NCBI RefSeq assembly: GCF_006539685.1
Contig: NZ_BJNM01000014.1
Location: forward strand, 1-64,000
DNA length: 64,000 nt
Direction: 5' to 3'
Source: Gluconobacter oxydans
GTDB taxonomy: Bacteria; Pseudomonadota; Alphaproteobacteria; Acetobacterales; Acetobacteraceae
Shown: positions 44,036 through 53,488 of the stretch, one piece after another
Position numbering within the stretch: position 1 is the stretch's first letter
Layout: each line of letters starts with the position of its first letter
Notes under the pieces: generated by a model
Seen by the model: the letters and a program-made list of their open reading frames with translations, nothing else
The model's database searches: none
Told to the model about the DNA's origin: nothing
Made by a program: the position numbers and the translations under genes

Positions 44036-44131
44036 GAAAAAACCTTCCATAAGGATGGCAGACAGGAATGCCTGTCTGTCCCGTATCGGAAGGCTTCACG
44101 CCCGCGTCCAGAGAGACGGGGCTGGAAAATG

Positions 44132-44157
44132 CCTCCGGACCCCGATTGGTCCGGAGA
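44132..44157. terminator. Hairpin after the ornithine decarboxylase gene
   Basis: CTCCGGACC and GGTCCGGAG form a nine-pair perfect stem just downstream of the decarboxylase stop. The T-run after it is weak in both directions, so termination strength is uncertain. Confidence 0.5.
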
Positions 44158-44166
44158 GGGCCGTTT

Positions 44167-45306
44167 TCAAATGTAATATTCGGTCAGCGGCGGGAAGCCG
44201 TTGAAGCCCACGGAGGCGTAGGTCGAGACATACGCGCCCGTGGCGAGGATCTCGACCCGGTCCCCGCATTCCAGAGAGTCGGGCAGGGGAATGCGGTTCT
44301 TCTCGTACATGATGTCCACGCCATCGCAGCTTGGGCCGGCGAGCACGCAGGGGGAGCAGGTGGCGTCGTCTGAATCGCGGGATGTTCGGAAAGTGTAGCG
44401 GATGGCTTCACCTTCCGTCTCGGCCAGGCCACCGAAGCGCCCGATATCAAGATAGACCCAGCGCGGATCGGTTACGGCACCGCCGCGACGGCTGACGAGA
44501 ATGACCTCGCTCGACACCACGCCGGACTGCCCGACCATGTAGCGGCCTGGCTCCAGCAGGATTTCAGGCGCACCGTCCGGAAAATGCGTCCTGAGGGACG
44601 CATGGATCGTGTCGGCGAAATCCTGAACGGAGGGTACGTTCTCGCGGTAATGCGTCGGGAACCCGCCACCCAGATTGAGCATCTGAAGGTCCACGCCCTG
44701 CGCGCGCAGATCATGATACAGGCCGGCCGCCTTGGCGATCGCATGATCATAAGCGGCAACGCCCGTCTGCTGGCTTCCGACATGGAAGGACAGGCCGTAA
44801 GGCTTCAGGCCCAGGTCTCGGGCACGCAGCATCAGCGCGCGCGCGTTGCTCAGCGTAGTGCCGAACTTGCGCGACAGGGGCCAGTCCGCGCCTTCGTTTT
44901 CGACGGCCAGGCGGCAGAAAACGCGCGCGCCAGGCGCGTGCTTTGCAAGCTTCTCCAGCTCTTCGATACTGTCGAAAACGAACAGGCTGATGCCCAGATC
45001 ATGCGCTTCGCGGATCCATTCGGCTTTCTTCAGTGTGTTGCCGTAGGAAATCCGGTCCGGGGTGGCGCCGGCATCCAGGCACATCCGGATTTCCGCAGGG
45101 GATGCGACATCGAAGGACGAGCCCAGGGCCACAAGGCGATCGAGGATGGCCGGGGCCGGGTTGGCCTTGATGGCGTAATAGATTTTCGCTTCCGGGAGCG
45201 CATCGTGCAGGGCACGGTAATGCGCCCCGACGACGTCGAGATCGACGACGAGGCAAGGGGTTGCCGGCTGCTGCTCGGCAAGGAAGCGGGTGATTTTGGG
45301 AGTCAT
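44167..45306 (-). CDS. Ornithine decarboxylase, group IV (alanine-racemase fold)
   Basis: A 379-residue PLP enzyme that makes putrescine from ornithine. The PLP lysine is in IYYAIKANPAP, the substrate/PLP face in FHVGSQQTGV and LNLGGGFPTHY, the phosphate site in LLEPGRYMVGQSG, and the active cysteine from the partner subunit in GPSCDGVD. Lysine decarboxylase activity is possible in this family. The ATG at 45306 is preferred; a TTG three codons earlier is possible. Its upstream leader resembles the alphaproteobacterial speF element. Confidence 0.92.
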   Translation of the reverse strand: MTPKITRFLAEQQPATPCLVVDLDVVGAHYRALHDALPEAKIYYAIKANPAPAILDRLVALGSSFDVASPAEIRMCLDAGATPDRISYGNTLKKAEWIREAHDLGISLFVFDSIEELEKLAKHAPGARVFCRLAVENEGADWPLSRKFGTTLSNARALMLRARDLGLKPYGLSFHVGSQQTGVAAYDHAIAKAAGLYHDLRAQGVDLQMLNLGGGFPTHYRENVPSVQDFADTIHASLRTHFPDGAPEILLEPGRYMVGQSGVVSSEVILVSRRGGAVTDPRWVYLDIGRFGGLAETEGEAIRYTFRTSRDSDDATCSPCVLAGPSCDGVDIMYEKNRIPLPDSLECGDRVEILATGAYVSTYASVGFNGFPPLTEYYI

Positions 45307-45523
45307 GACACTCAATTCCCAGAACCGGACTCGTCAGGGAACGATATCGCCCTGCGAGTATGTTGCGAAACGGTCGAACGGACCGGCGAATAGCGGGAAT
45401 CCGTAAAGGGTGGATTCCTGAAGGCCAGAACGCTTGACGTCGTTGCGTAACCTCGAGTGGGCCAGTGGCACGTGCGTTGCTGCGTGAGGGCGGGATATGA
45501 GACCAAATCCCCCGTCACGCAAC
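45307..45523 (-). ncRNA. Candidate speF-type leader RNA of the ornithine decarboxylase gene
   Basis: The decarboxylase has a leader of about 215 bases. On the minus strand it opens with a long hairpin (arms 45507-45523 and 45476-45496, loop ATGAGACCAA reading plus) whose outer arms are GTTGCGTGA and its complement with a small bulge. A second small hairpin (AACG/CGTT) follows near 45434-45449. Rfam family speF (RF00518) is defined upstream of ornithine decarboxylase genes in alphaproteobacteria, so location and structure fit, but I could not run a covariance search. Confidence 0.5.
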
Positions 45524-45525
45524 CG

Positions 45526-45554
45526 ATAATTTTGCATTGTGATGGTTTTGCCAA
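45526..45554 (-). promoter_or_regulatory. Probable promoter of the ornithine decarboxylase leader
   Basis: On the minus strand TTGGCA (45554-45549) is followed after 17 bases by AATTAT (45531-45526). Transcription would start near 45518, at the foot of the leader hairpin. Confidence 0.5.
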
Positions 45555-45720
45555 TATTGGTGAGCTGAATCAGGGCGAATTCGGAACGCTGAAGGCATCT
45601 TCCGCGTCTGTACTGGCTCATGCCGTTCAATCCGGACTGTTCGTTACGGACATTCCGGGACGAAGCGGCAAAGACGCCAAGACTGCTGCCCCCAACAGGA
45701 AACTGCCGAGGACACCCTGC

Positions 45721-46767
45721 GTGAGTTTGACACCCGAATCTGCGACCCTCTCCGGCTCCCGAACCGTGCCGGGACATTCCGTCCCTTCGGAAGCCGGACA
45801 CGCACCTGCTGCGGCAGGTACGGCTGAGCCGGACGCCCCCTCGTCTCCGGACCGGCTGCACCATGCGGCCTGGCGCGTTATCGCGAAGCATCTGTTTGCC
45901 GAAGTGGGCTCAAGCCAGACGTCGCTGTCGGCTGCGGGTTGCGCTTTCTACGCCACGCTTTCCCTCTTTCCGGCCATTTCCAGCCTGATTTCCCTCTATG
46001 GTCTGGCGTTTGACCTGCAGACAGTCGAGCCTCAGCTCGAAGTCCTCCGCCATCTCCTGCCGCCCTCGGCGTACGATCTGATCGGGGACCGGATTCACGA
46101 ACTGATTTCCCAGCCTCATTCGTCCCTGACGATCGGGCTGATCTTCTCGCTCGCGATCGCCCTGTGGTCGGCTTCGGCGAGCACGAAGTCGATCCTTTCC
46201 GCGCTCAACATGGCCTATAATGCACAGGAAACTCGCAGCTTCCTGAAGTTTCAGGCCATCGCACTGTCCACTACGCTGACGGCCATTCTGGGCGCTGCGC
46301 TGACACTGGCCCTGATGGTGGCCGCACCGGCACTGGTGGATTACCTGCCGCGTCATGTCAGTTTCCTGAGTGATCCGCCATTCCCGGTTGATCTGCTGCT
46401 CTCTTACGGCGCGCCGATGGTCGTGCACACGCTCGCGCCGCTGCTGATGCTGCTGTTCGTCTTCATTGCGGTGACGCTGCTCTACCGCTTTGCGCCCTGC
46501 CGCGTGCATACGCAGTGGCGCTGGATTTTTCCGGGTTCGGCACTGGCGACCATTTTGTGGGTCATCACGTCGCTCGGCTTTTCATGGTATGTCGCGCATT
46601 TCGCGAGCTATGGCGCAACCTACGGGCCGCTTGGTGCCGTGGCAGCCATCATGATGTGGTTTTTCGTGAGTGCGTATGTGGTGCTGTTCGGGGCGGAACT
46701 GAATGCCAGCCTCGAAGCCCGGGCCGGTCAGAGTCAGGAAGTCCCCCCTCAGACCGGCGCAGCCTGA
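45721..46767 (+). CDS. YihY/BrkB family membrane protein
   Basis: About 348 residues with six membrane helices of the YihY/virulence factor BrkB family (once called RNase BN). The motifs are LSAAGCAFYATLSLFPAISSLISLYGL, LWSASASTKSILSALNMAYN, YRFAPCRVHTQWRWIFPGSALATILW and the last helices YGPLGAVAAIMMWFFVSAYVVLFGAELNA. The N-terminal 45 residues are Pro/Ser/Ala-rich. The start is uncertain: GTG at 45721 with GAGG nine bases upstream is my choice, but the frame is open to 45457. The function is unknown; it is possibly a transporter. Confidence 0.82.
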   Translation: MSLTPESATLSGSRTVPGHSVPSEAGHAPAAAGTAEPDAPSSPDRLHHAAWRVIAKHLFAEVGSSQTSLSAAGCAFYATLSLFPAISSLISLYGLAFDLQTVEPQLEVLRHLLPPSAYDLIGDRIHELISQPHSSLTIGLIFSLAIALWSASASTKSILSALNMAYNAQETRSFLKFQAIALSTTLTAILGAALTLALMVAAPALVDYLPRHVSFLSDPPFPVDLLLSYGAPMVVHTLAPLLMLLFVFIAVTLLYRFAPCRVHTQWRWIFPGSALATILWVITSLGFSWYVAHFASYGATYGPLGAVAAIMMWFFVSAYVVLFGAELNASLEARAGQSQEVPPQTGAA

Positions 46768-46792
46768 CAGTCAGGTCAGGCCGTCGTAAAGA

Positions 46793-47443
46793 TCAGTGAT
46801 GGTGGTGCGGCGTACGATGTGTGCCGCTGCCCTGCCGTGAGGCAGGGGCGATGCTGGTTCCCGCCGCCTGAATGGCCTGCGCGCTCGTATCCGACGGATC
46901 GGCCTCGGCCACTTCCGGCTCTGTGGCAGGATGCATGGACGGCGCAATATCCGTCATTTTCGCAATCGTGACATGGGCCGTGCCCGCGCCGAGCATGCCG
47001 ATCTTTGCGGCGGCGGCATGGGACAGGTCGATAATACGGCTGTTGAAAGGCCCACGATCATTGACCGTCACCACGACGGAGCGTCCTGTATCCTGCGACG
47101 TCACGAGAAGCTTCGTGCCGAGGGGCAGGGAAGGATGCGCTGCTGTCAGATCGTTGGTGTTGAATGTCGTCCCGCTGGCCGTGCGCCGTCCATGAAAATG
47201 CCGTCCATACCAGCTCGCCATGCCATGCTGGGACCAGGCGTGAGCGGCCTGGTGGGCACGGTTTGCAAGTGCGGCCCGAACGGAGTCTGCCCAGCTCGTC
47301 TTCGGCGTTCCATCAGCGGCAGAATCGTCGCTCGCGTGAGCGGCGTGATGACTGGCCAGCCCGGCAAGCGCCACGGCGAACGTCATGCTGCGCAGGGGAA
47401 TGCAACGTAAGGGATTGCGAAGGACAGACAGATCAAAGCGCAC
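46793..47443 (-). CDS. rlpA: RlpA-like septal ring lytic transglycosylase
   Basis: A 216-residue secreted protein. A signal peptide with hydrophobic core SMTFAVALAGLASHHAAHA precedes a double-psi beta-barrel: HGMASWYGRHFHGRRTASGTTFN, LTAAHPSLPLGTKLLVT and VTVNDRGPFNSRIIDLSHAAA with the catalytic acidic residues. It cleaves denuded glycan strands at the septum. There is no SPOR domain; the C-terminal tail is low-complexity and ends in HHHH. A GTG at 47443 with GGAGAAG 11 bases upstream is chosen over the longer open frame. Confidence 0.87.
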   Translation of the reverse strand: MRFDLSVLRNPLRCIPLRSMTFAVALAGLASHHAAHASDDSAADGTPKTSWADSVRAALANRAHQAAHAWSQHGMASWYGRHFHGRRTASGTTFNTNDLTAAHPSLPLGTKLLVTSQDTGRSVVVTVNDRGPFNSRIIDLSHAAAAKIGMLGAGTAHVTIAKMTDIAPSMHPATEPEVAEADPSDTSAQAIQAAGTSIAPASRQGSGTHRTPHHHH

Positions 47444-47596
47444 TATATCAGGTTCTTCTCCAGTGGACGGGACGGGCTCAGATCGCACCAGATAGCACAA
47501 AAATGCGGCCCTGTCCCCTTTTGGACACCCTGAAGACGGCAGCAATAGGGCAATGACGCTTTCATGACGGCTCCGAAAGTGCTATCGCGCGGCCAG

Positions 47597-48046
47597 ATGA
47601 AACGCCCTCTGATCACCGTTCTCAACGGTCCGAATCTCAACATGCTGGGTCTTCGCCAGCCCGGAATCTATGGTCACGCCACGCTCGATGATGTCGAGCA
47701 GGTGTGCATTCAGGCTGCCGAACGGCTTGATGTCGCCATTGATTTCCGTCAGACGAACGGAGAGGGTGAACTCGTGTCCTGGGTGCAGGAATGTCGCGGC
47801 CGTGCAGACGGTATCGTGATCAATCCTGCCGCTTACGGGCATACCTCGATTGCCCTGCTCGATGCGCTTCTGGCCGTCGAGCTTCCCGTGATTGAGGTTC
47901 ATATTTCCAATATCCATCGCAGGGAGCCGTTCCGTCATCACACCTACGTCTCGCAGGCCGCCATCGGCGTGATCTGCGGCCTCGGCGTCAGGGGATACGC
48001 GCACGCGCTTCAGGCAATAACCGACATGATCGAAGACGAAGGATGA
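47597..48046 (+). CDS. aroQ: 3-dehydroquinate dehydratase, type II
   Basis: A 149-residue dodecameric type II dehydroquinase of the shikimate pathway. It has ITVLNGPNLNMLGLRQPGIYG with the catalytic tyrosine, FRQTNGEGELVSW, IVINPAAYGHTSIAL and VEVHISNIHRREPFRHH. The family length supports the ATG at 47597; the frame is open to an ATG at 47564. Its stop overlaps the accB start (ATGA), a very common alphaproteobacterial order. Confidence 0.96.
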   Translation: MKRPLITVLNGPNLNMLGLRQPGIYGHATLDDVEQVCIQAAERLDVAIDFRQTNGEGELVSWVQECRGRADGIVINPAAYGHTSIALLDALLAVELPVIEVHISNIHRREPFRHHTYVSQAAIGVICGLGVRGYAHALQAITDMIEDEG

Positions 48047-48498
48047 GCCGTATGCTCGTGGACAAGGATGCCATTCGGGCATTGGCCGATATTCTGACGG
48101 AAACCGGCCTGACCGAAATCGAGATTTCCGAATCTGACAGCCGGATCCGTGTGGCCCGCAATGTCAGTGTGGTTCAGGCTGCTGCTCCGGCCGCCGCGCC
48201 TGCGGCACCTGCTGCCCCGGTCGCTGCAGTGCCCGTCGCCGCTCCGGCAGATCCGGCCAAGCATCCCGGTATGGTTCCGAGCCCGATGGTCGGCGTGGCC
48301 TATCTGACGCCGGATCCGGCATCTCCGCCGTTTGCCGTGGAAGGTCAGCCGGTTGCTGCCGGTCAGACGATCATGCTGATCGAAGCCATGAAGACCTTCA
48401 ACCAGATCAAGGCGCCCCGCGCCGGTACGCTGACGAAGTTCCTGGTCGAGTCCGGTCAGCCGGTCGAGTTCGGCGAAGCCCTGGCGATCATCGAGTAA
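48043..48498 (+). CDS. accB: Biotin carboxyl carrier protein of acetyl-CoA carboxylase
   Basis: A 151-residue BCCP. The N-terminal helical part is followed by an Ala/Pro-rich linker (residues about 45-72), and the biotinyl domain carries the biotin-attachment lysine in IEAMKTF plus [14 protein letters not shown]. It carries CO2 for malonyl-CoA formation, the first step of fatty acid synthesis. Its TAA overlaps the accC ATG (TAATG). Confidence 0.97.
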   Translation: MSRMLVDKDAIRALADILTETGLTEIEISESDSRIRVARNVSVVQAAAPAAAPAAPAAPVAAVPVAAPADPAKHPGMVPSPMVGVAYLTPDPASPPFAVEGQPVAAGQTIMLIEAMKTFNQIKAPRAGTLTKFLVESGQPVEFGEALAIIE

Positions 48499-49850
48499 TG
48501 ATTTCCAAGGTCCTCATTGCCAACCGGGGCGAGATCGCGCTGCGTATCCAGCGCGCCTGCCGCGAGATGGGCATCAAAACCGTTGCCGTGCATTCGACGG
48601 CCGACGCCGATGCAATGCATGTGCGTCTTGCGGATGAAGCCGTCTGCATCGGTCCGCCGAGCGCACGCGACTCCTATCTGAACGTGGCTGCCATCCTCTC
48701 GGCCGCAACGATCACGGGTGCGGACGCCATTCATCCGGGCTATGGCTTCCTGTCGGAAAACGCCGAATTCGCCGAGACCGTGGAAGAACACGGCCTCGCG
48801 TTCATCGGCCCGACGGCAGAGCATATCCGCACGATGGGCGACAAGATCACGGCCAAGACGACCATGCGGGCGCTCGGCGTGCCGCTGGTGCCGGGTTCTG
48901 ACGGCGCCCTGCCGGATCTGCAGGCCGCTCGCGAAGTCGCCGAGAAGGTCGGTTATCCGGTCCTGATCAAGGCCGCCGCCGGTGGCGGTGGACGCGGCAT
49001 GAAGGTTGCGATGACGGCGGACGACATCGAGGAAGCCTGGTCGGTGGCCCGTGCCGAAGCCCGTGCGGCTTTTGGTAACGACGAAGTCTATCTTGAGAAG
49101 TACCTCAACCGTCCGCGTCACATCGAACTTCAGATCCTTGGCGATGCGCATGGCAATGTCGTGCATTTCGGCGAGCGTGACTGTTCGCTGCAGCGCCGTC
49201 ATCAGAAGCTTCTGGAAGAAGCCGGTTCGCCGGCCCTGACGGATGCCGAGCGTGAGGAAATCGGCCGCACCGCGACCGAGGCCCTGTCGCGGATGGGCTA
49301 CCGCAACGCAGGGACGCTCGAGTTCCTGTATCAGGACGGTCAGTTCTGCTTCATCGAGATGAACACGCGTCTGCAGGTCGAGCATCCGGTGACGGAGATG
49401 GTCTGCAATGTGGATCTCGTGCGCGAGCAGATCCGCATCGCATCTGGTGAGCCGCTCGGTTACACGCAGGCTGACGTCAAGATGTCCGGCCATGCGATCG
49501 AGTGCCGTATCAACGCCGAAGATCCGGAAACCTTCATGCCAAGCCCCGGCACGATCAAGGTGTTCCATGCTCCGGGTGGGCTGGGTGTCCGCATGGACAG
49601 CGCCATTTACGCTGGCTATCGCATCCCGCCTTATTACGACAGCATGATCGCCAAGCTGATCGTTCACGCCCCGACCCGCGCCGAAGCTATTGCCCGCATG
49701 CAACGTGCCCTGGACGAATGCGTGGTTGACGGTGTGAAGACGGTCATCCCGCTGCATCAGAAGATTCTGGCGGACCCGTCTTTCCAGAAGGGGGATTATA
49801 CGATCCACTGGCTGGAGAACTTTGTCGCTGCCCAGCAGGCAGGGAAATAA
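48498..49850 (+). CDS. accC: Biotin carboxylase subunit of acetyl-CoA carboxylase
   Basis: A 450-residue biotin carboxylase. It has [22 protein letters not shown], the ATP-grasp glycine loop [45 protein letters not shown] and [16 protein letters not shown]. It carboxylates biotin on AccB using ATP and bicarbonate. Length and motifs are complete. It is coupled to accB and followed 14 bases later by a NIPSNAP gene. Confidence 0.98.
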   Translation: MISKVLIANRGEIALRIQRACREMGIKTVAVHSTADADAMHVRLADEAVCIGPPSARDSYLNVAAILSAATITGADAIHPGYGFLSENAEFAETVEEHGLAFIGPTAEHIRTMGDKITAKTTMRALGVPLVPGSDGALPDLQAAREVAEKVGYPVLIKAAAGGGGRGMKVAMTADDIEEAWSVARAEARAAFGNDEVYLEKYLNRPRHIELQILGDAHGNVVHFGERDCSLQRRHQKLLEEAGSPALTDAEREEIGRTATEALSRMGYRNAGTLEFLYQDGQFCFIEMNTRLQVEHPVTEMVCNVDLVREQIRIASGEPLGYTQADVKMSGHAIECRINAEDPETFMPSPGTIKVFHAPGGLGVRMDSAIYAGYRIPPYYDSMIAKLIVHAPTRAEAIARMQRALDECVVDGVKTVIPLHQKILADPSFQKGDYTIHWLENFVAAQQAGK

Positions 49851-49864
49851 ACCGGAGACAGCCC

Positions 49865-50434
49865 ATGAGTTACGCAGAAACCATCGTTCTCGATGTCCGT
49901 ATCGGACAGATGCCGCAGGTGGTTTCTGCTCTCACGGGGCGTGACGGGCTCGCCGTCTGGGTGAGTGAAATCGGTGTCCTGAACCGGGTTGTCCTCTTCC
50001 GGACGGCAGACACCTATGACGCCCTTCTGGAAGGGCGTCCGGATGTGCTTGCTGCCATTCCGGAAGAACCCGTGCAGAATGTCGAGGTGACAAGCTGGCG
50101 CGTCATTTCCCCGCTGCTTCCGGCCGGGGAGCATGGCAGCCTCTATGAATGGCGCTGCTACGATCTGAAGCTTGGACAGGTCGGGAACGTGGAAGAGGCT
50201 TTTGCCGCTGCGGTTCCGGCACGCCTGGAACTGTCCCCACTGCTTTGCGGGATGATTTCGATCGAGGGAACGCCCAGGCTGGCGCATATCTGGCCGTATG
50301 CAGACATGAATGCCCGTCTGGAGATCCGGGCGCAGGCCGTGGCCACCGGTGTGTGGCCGCCGAAGATCGGTGGCGGTCTGGTTGCCATGGAAAATGCGAT
50401 CCTGCTTCCGGCACAGGGTTCCGCCTGGAGCTGA
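49865..50434 (+). CDS. NIPSNAP family protein
   Basis: A 189-residue protein with two ferredoxin-like alpha/beta halves; the second (LYEWRCYDLKLGQVGNVEEAF and LAHIWPYADMNARLEIRAQA) matches the NIPSNAP pattern of dimeric alpha-beta barrel proteins. The function is unknown; family members are often near oxidoreductases. It ends at a strong terminator, closing the aroQ-accBC unit. Confidence 0.72.
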   Translation: MSYAETIVLDVRIGQMPQVVSALTGRDGLAVWVSEIGVLNRVVLFRTADTYDALLEGRPDVLAAIPEEPVQNVEVTSWRVISPLLPAGEHGSLYEWRCYDLKLGQVGNVEEAFAAAVPARLELSPLLCGMISIEGTPRLAHIWPYADMNARLEIRAQAVATGVWPPKIGGGLVAMENAILLPAQGSAWS

Positions 50435-50460
50435 GATATCCTGAAAGACAGGCACAAAAA

Positions 50461-50497
50461 AAAGCGCTGCAGGCCAAACCTGCAGCGCTTTTTTTTA
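50461..50497. terminator. Bidirectional rho-independent terminator
   Basis: AAAGCGCTGCAGG (50461-50473) and CCTGCAGCGCTTT (50479-50491) form a perfect 13-pair stem with loop CCAAA. T-runs follow on the plus strand, and the A-run before it gives T on the minus strand. It serves the NIPSNAP gene and the convergent yfdX. Confidence 0.93.
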
Positions 50498-50520
50498 TCT
50501 AAGGGCAGGGCCTTTGAAGA

Positions 50521-51216
50521 TTACTTCGTGGCAGCTGCCGGAGCGGGAGCCGCGGTGGCCGGGGCCTGTGATTCAACGGCGTTTTCGGACACGAAGATCA
50601 CCGAATCCAGAGCCTGGTTCAGCGCATCAACAGCTTCCTGCGGGTGATGGCCTTCCGTGAACACGGTCGCACGATAGACCGCGCCTTGGACCGGGGTGAT
50701 GGGAGCAAGCGCCAGAATGAAGTCCGTATCTTCGCCGACGACCTTCATGGTTTCAGCGGCCTGATCCGTATTGCCGGATTTCAGCTGCCCATTGGCCGAG
50801 GCAACCGCCGTCTTCTTTTCGGGAGCAAGGGTTTCGTTCACGATGAACTCACCGCCAACCGGGAGCCAGTCGGTCTGTCCCACAACAGGCTGGTGGTTTG
50901 CTGCAACAGGATGCTGCGGGGCGGGGTGCAGATCGTTTTCGGCGGCCTGAAACTTCTTGTCAGCCTTTTCAGCGGCGGCAAGACGCTTCTGGGCGTCATA
51001 AAGTGCCGGGATGGCGGCTTCGGTCTTGCCGCCCGTCTGCAGGATATCACGGGCGTTCATGATGTCCTGGAAGGCGCGCTGTCCATCAGCGGAAAGGTGA
51101 TGAAAAGCCCGGTGCGCCTTGAACTGCTCCCAGTGTGAGTGAAGTGAAGCTGCGCCAGCCAGAGGTGTTGCGCAGAGAAGGGTTGAAATTGCAGCCATGG
51201 CGGGAATGAATTTCAT
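50521..51216 (-). CDS. YfdX family periplasmic protein
   Basis: A 231-residue secreted protein with a clear signal peptide (AMAAISTLLCATPLAGAAS). The helical start after it (LSADGQRAFQDIMNARDILQTGGKTEAAIPALYDAQKRL) and WLPVGGEFIVNETL match YfdX. In enterics YfdX is part of an acid-resistance regulon; a similar acid-stress role would suit an acid-producing bacterium, but this is inference. The C-terminus is an Ala/Pro tail. Confidence 0.8.
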   Translation of the reverse strand: MKFIPAMAAISTLLCATPLAGAASLHSHWEQFKAHRAFHHLSADGQRAFQDIMNARDILQTGGKTEAAIPALYDAQKRLAAAEKADKKFQAAENDLHPAPQHPVAANHQPVVGQTDWLPVGGEFIVNETLAPEKKTAVASANGQLKSGNTDQAAETMKVVGEDTDFILALAPITPVQGAVYRATVFTEGHHPQEAVDALNQALDSVIFVSENAVESQAPATAAPAPAAATK

Positions 51217-51628
51217 GATATCGTCTCCGTGAATCTTCGGTTCTGACTCTCATGGATATTTCATGGGGACAGATCGGGCAAATTACCGATCATTTAGTGA
51301 CTGTAGGTCTTGCCGGTTTCTTTTGCCGGCGCTCCCAACGCTGTGTGTTGTTTTCCGTGCGGGGCCGGAGGGGATTTCTGAAAACCGGTCTTAACACATC
51401 TCATTCGCATTGTTGCTCTGGAGGTGTTATTTTTGGAACTAAGAGACCATCCGGCGTGATGTCTTGAAATAAAAATGAGAATATCAAGGTTTTCATTTGC
51501 GGATGGCTTGCGCTGGGGGGGGGCTTTCCGTATGTACGATGCCTCAATCACGATACCGTGCCTTGCGCCGGAAAGTCGGCCTTTCCTGAACGCATTGCAG
51601 GCATCAGCCGAGTAGCGAGTATTTCCAG
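51217..51628. other. 412-base intergenic region between yfdX and edd
   Basis: No ORF or RNA gene was recognised. It should contain the divergent promoters of yfdX and edd. It holds a tract of nine G (51515-51523), and AAATGA/TCATTT arms around 51473-51500 that could form a small hairpin. Confidence 0.5.
51515..51523. repeat. G9 homopolymer tract
   Basis: Nine consecutive G bases lie about 105 bases before the edd ATG. Such tracts can vary in length by slipped-strand mispairing. Confidence 0.8.
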
Positions 51629-53476
51629 ATGTCTCTGAATCCCGTCGTCGAGAGCGTGACTGCCCGTATCATCGAGCGTTCGAAAGTCTCCCGTCGCCGG
51701 TATCTCGCCCTGATGGAGCGCAACCGCGCCAAGGGTGTGCTCCGGCCCAAGCTGGCCTGCGGTAATCTGGCGCATGCCATCGCAGCGTCCAGCCCCGACA
51801 AGCCGGATCTGATGCGTCCCACCGGGACCAATATCGGCGTGATCACGACCTATAACGACATGCTCTCGGCGCATCAGCCGTATGGCCGCTATCCCGAGCA
51901 GATCAAGCTGTTCGCCCGTGAAGTCGGTGCGACGGCCCAGGTTGCAGGCGGCGCACCAGCAATGTGTGATGGTGTGACGCAGGGGCAGGAGGGCATGGAA
52001 CTCTCCCTGTTCTCCCGTGACGTGATCGCCATGTCCACGGCGGTCGGGCTGAGCCACGGCATGTTTGAGGGCGTGGCGCTGCTGGGCATCTGTGACAAGA
52101 TTGTGCCGGGCCTTCTGATGGGCGCGCTGCGCTTCGGTCATCTCCCGGCCATGCTGATCCCGGCAGGGCCAATGCCGTCCGGTCTTCCAAACAAGGAAAA
52201 GCAGCGCATCCGCCAGCTCTATGTGCAGGGCAAGGTCGGGCAGGACGAGCTGATGGAAGCGGAAAACGCCTCCTATCACAGCCCGGGCACCTGCACGTTC
52301 TATGGCACGGCCAATACGAACCAGATGATGGTCGAAATCATGGGTCTGATGATGCCGGACTCGGCTTTCATCAATCCCAACACGAAGCTGCGTCAGGCAA
52401 TGACCCGCTCGGGTATTCACCGTCTGGCCGAAATCGGCCTGAACGGCGAGGATGTGCGCCCGCTCGCTCATTGCGTAGACGAAAAGGCCATCGTGAATGC
52501 GGCGGTCGGGTTGCTGGCGACGGGTGGTTCGACCAACCATTCGATCCATCTTCCTGCTATCGCCCGTGCCGCTGGTATCCTGATCGACTGGGAAGACATC
52601 AGCCGCCTGTCGTCCGCGGTTCCGCTGATCACCCGTGTTTATCCGAGCGGTTCCGAGGACGTGAACGCGTTCAACCGCGTGGGTGGTATGCCGACCGTGA
52701 TCGCCGAACTGACGCGCGCCGGGATGCTGCACAAGGACATTCTGACGGTCTCTCGTGGCGGTTTCTCCGATTATGCCCGTCGCGCATCGCTGGAAGGCGA
52801 TGAGATCGTCTACACCCACGCGAAGCCGTCCACGGACACCGATATCCTGCGCGATGTGGCTACGCCTTTCCGGCCCGATGGCGGTATGCGCCTGATGACT
52901 GGTAATCTGGGCCGCGCGATCTACAAGAGCAGCGCTATTGCGCCCGAGCACCTGACCGTTGAAGCGCCGGCACGGGTCTTCCAGGACCAGCATGACGTCC
53001 TCACGGCCTATCAGAATGGTGAGCTTGAGCGTGATGTTGTCGTGGTCGTCCGGTTCCAGGGACCGGAAGCCAACGGCATGCCGGAGCTTCACAAGCTGAC
53101 CCCGACTCTGGGCGTGCTTCAGGATCGCGGCTTCAAGGTGGCCCTGCTGACGGATGGACGCATGTCCGGTGCGAGCGGCAAGGTGCCGGCCGCCATTCAT
53201 GTCGGTCCCGAAGCGCAGGTTGGCGGTCCGATCGCCCGCGTGCGGGACGGCGACATGATCCGTGTCTGCGCGGTGACGGGACAGATCGAGGCTCTGGTGG
53301 ATGCCGCCGAGTGGGAGAGCCGCAAGCCGGTCCCGCCGCCGCTCCCGGCATTGGGAACGGGCCGCGAACTGTTCGCGCTGATGCGTTCGGTGCATGATCC
53401 GGCCGAGGCTGGCGGATCCGCGATGCTGGCCCAGATGGATCGCGTGATCGAAGCCGTTGGCGACGACATTCACTAA
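51629..53476 (+). CDS. edd: Phosphogluconate dehydratase
   Basis: A 615-residue Edd of the IlvD/Edd family, first enzyme of the Entner-Doudoroff pathway (6-phosphogluconate to KDPG). Iron-sulfur ligands are in AMCDGVTQG, LLGICDKIVPG and GTCTFYGTANTN. LATGGSTNHSIHLPAIARAAG and LLTDGRMSGASGKVPAAIHV are catalytic signature blocks. The length is that of Edd, longer than typical IlvD. eda follows 12 bases later. Confidence 0.97.
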   Translation: MSLNPVVESVTARIIERSKVSRRRYLALMERNRAKGVLRPKLACGNLAHAIAASSPDKPDLMRPTGTNIGVITTYNDMLSAHQPYGRYPEQIKLFAREVGATAQVAGGAPAMCDGVTQGQEGMELSLFSRDVIAMSTAVGLSHGMFEGVALLGICDKIVPGLLMGALRFGHLPAMLIPAGPMPSGLPNKEKQRIRQLYVQGKVGQDELMEAENASYHSPGTCTFYGTANTNQMMVEIMGLMMPDSAFINPNTKLRQAMTRSGIHRLAEIGLNGEDVRPLAHCVDEKAIVNAAVGLLATGGSTNHSIHLPAIARAAGILIDWEDISRLSSAVPLITRVYPSGSEDVNAFNRVGGMPTVIAELTRAGMLHKDILTVSRGGFSDYARRASLEGDEIVYTHAKPSTDTDILRDVATPFRPDGGMRLMTGNLGRAIYKSSAIAPEHLTVEAPARVFQDQHDVLTAYQNGELERDVVVVVRFQGPEANGMPELHKLTPTLGVLQDRGFKVALLTDGRMSGASGKVPAAIHVGPEAQVGGPIARVRDGDMIRVCAVTGQIEALVDAAEWESRKPVPPPLPALGTGRELFALMRSVHDPAEAGGSAMLAQMDRVIEAVGDDIH

Positions 53477-53488
53477 GGAAGAGTTCTG

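Noticed and set aside
51460-51510. Possible Fur box (TGAGAAT half-site) upstream of edd
   Set aside because: Only one half-site matches; the second half departs too far from the palindrome.
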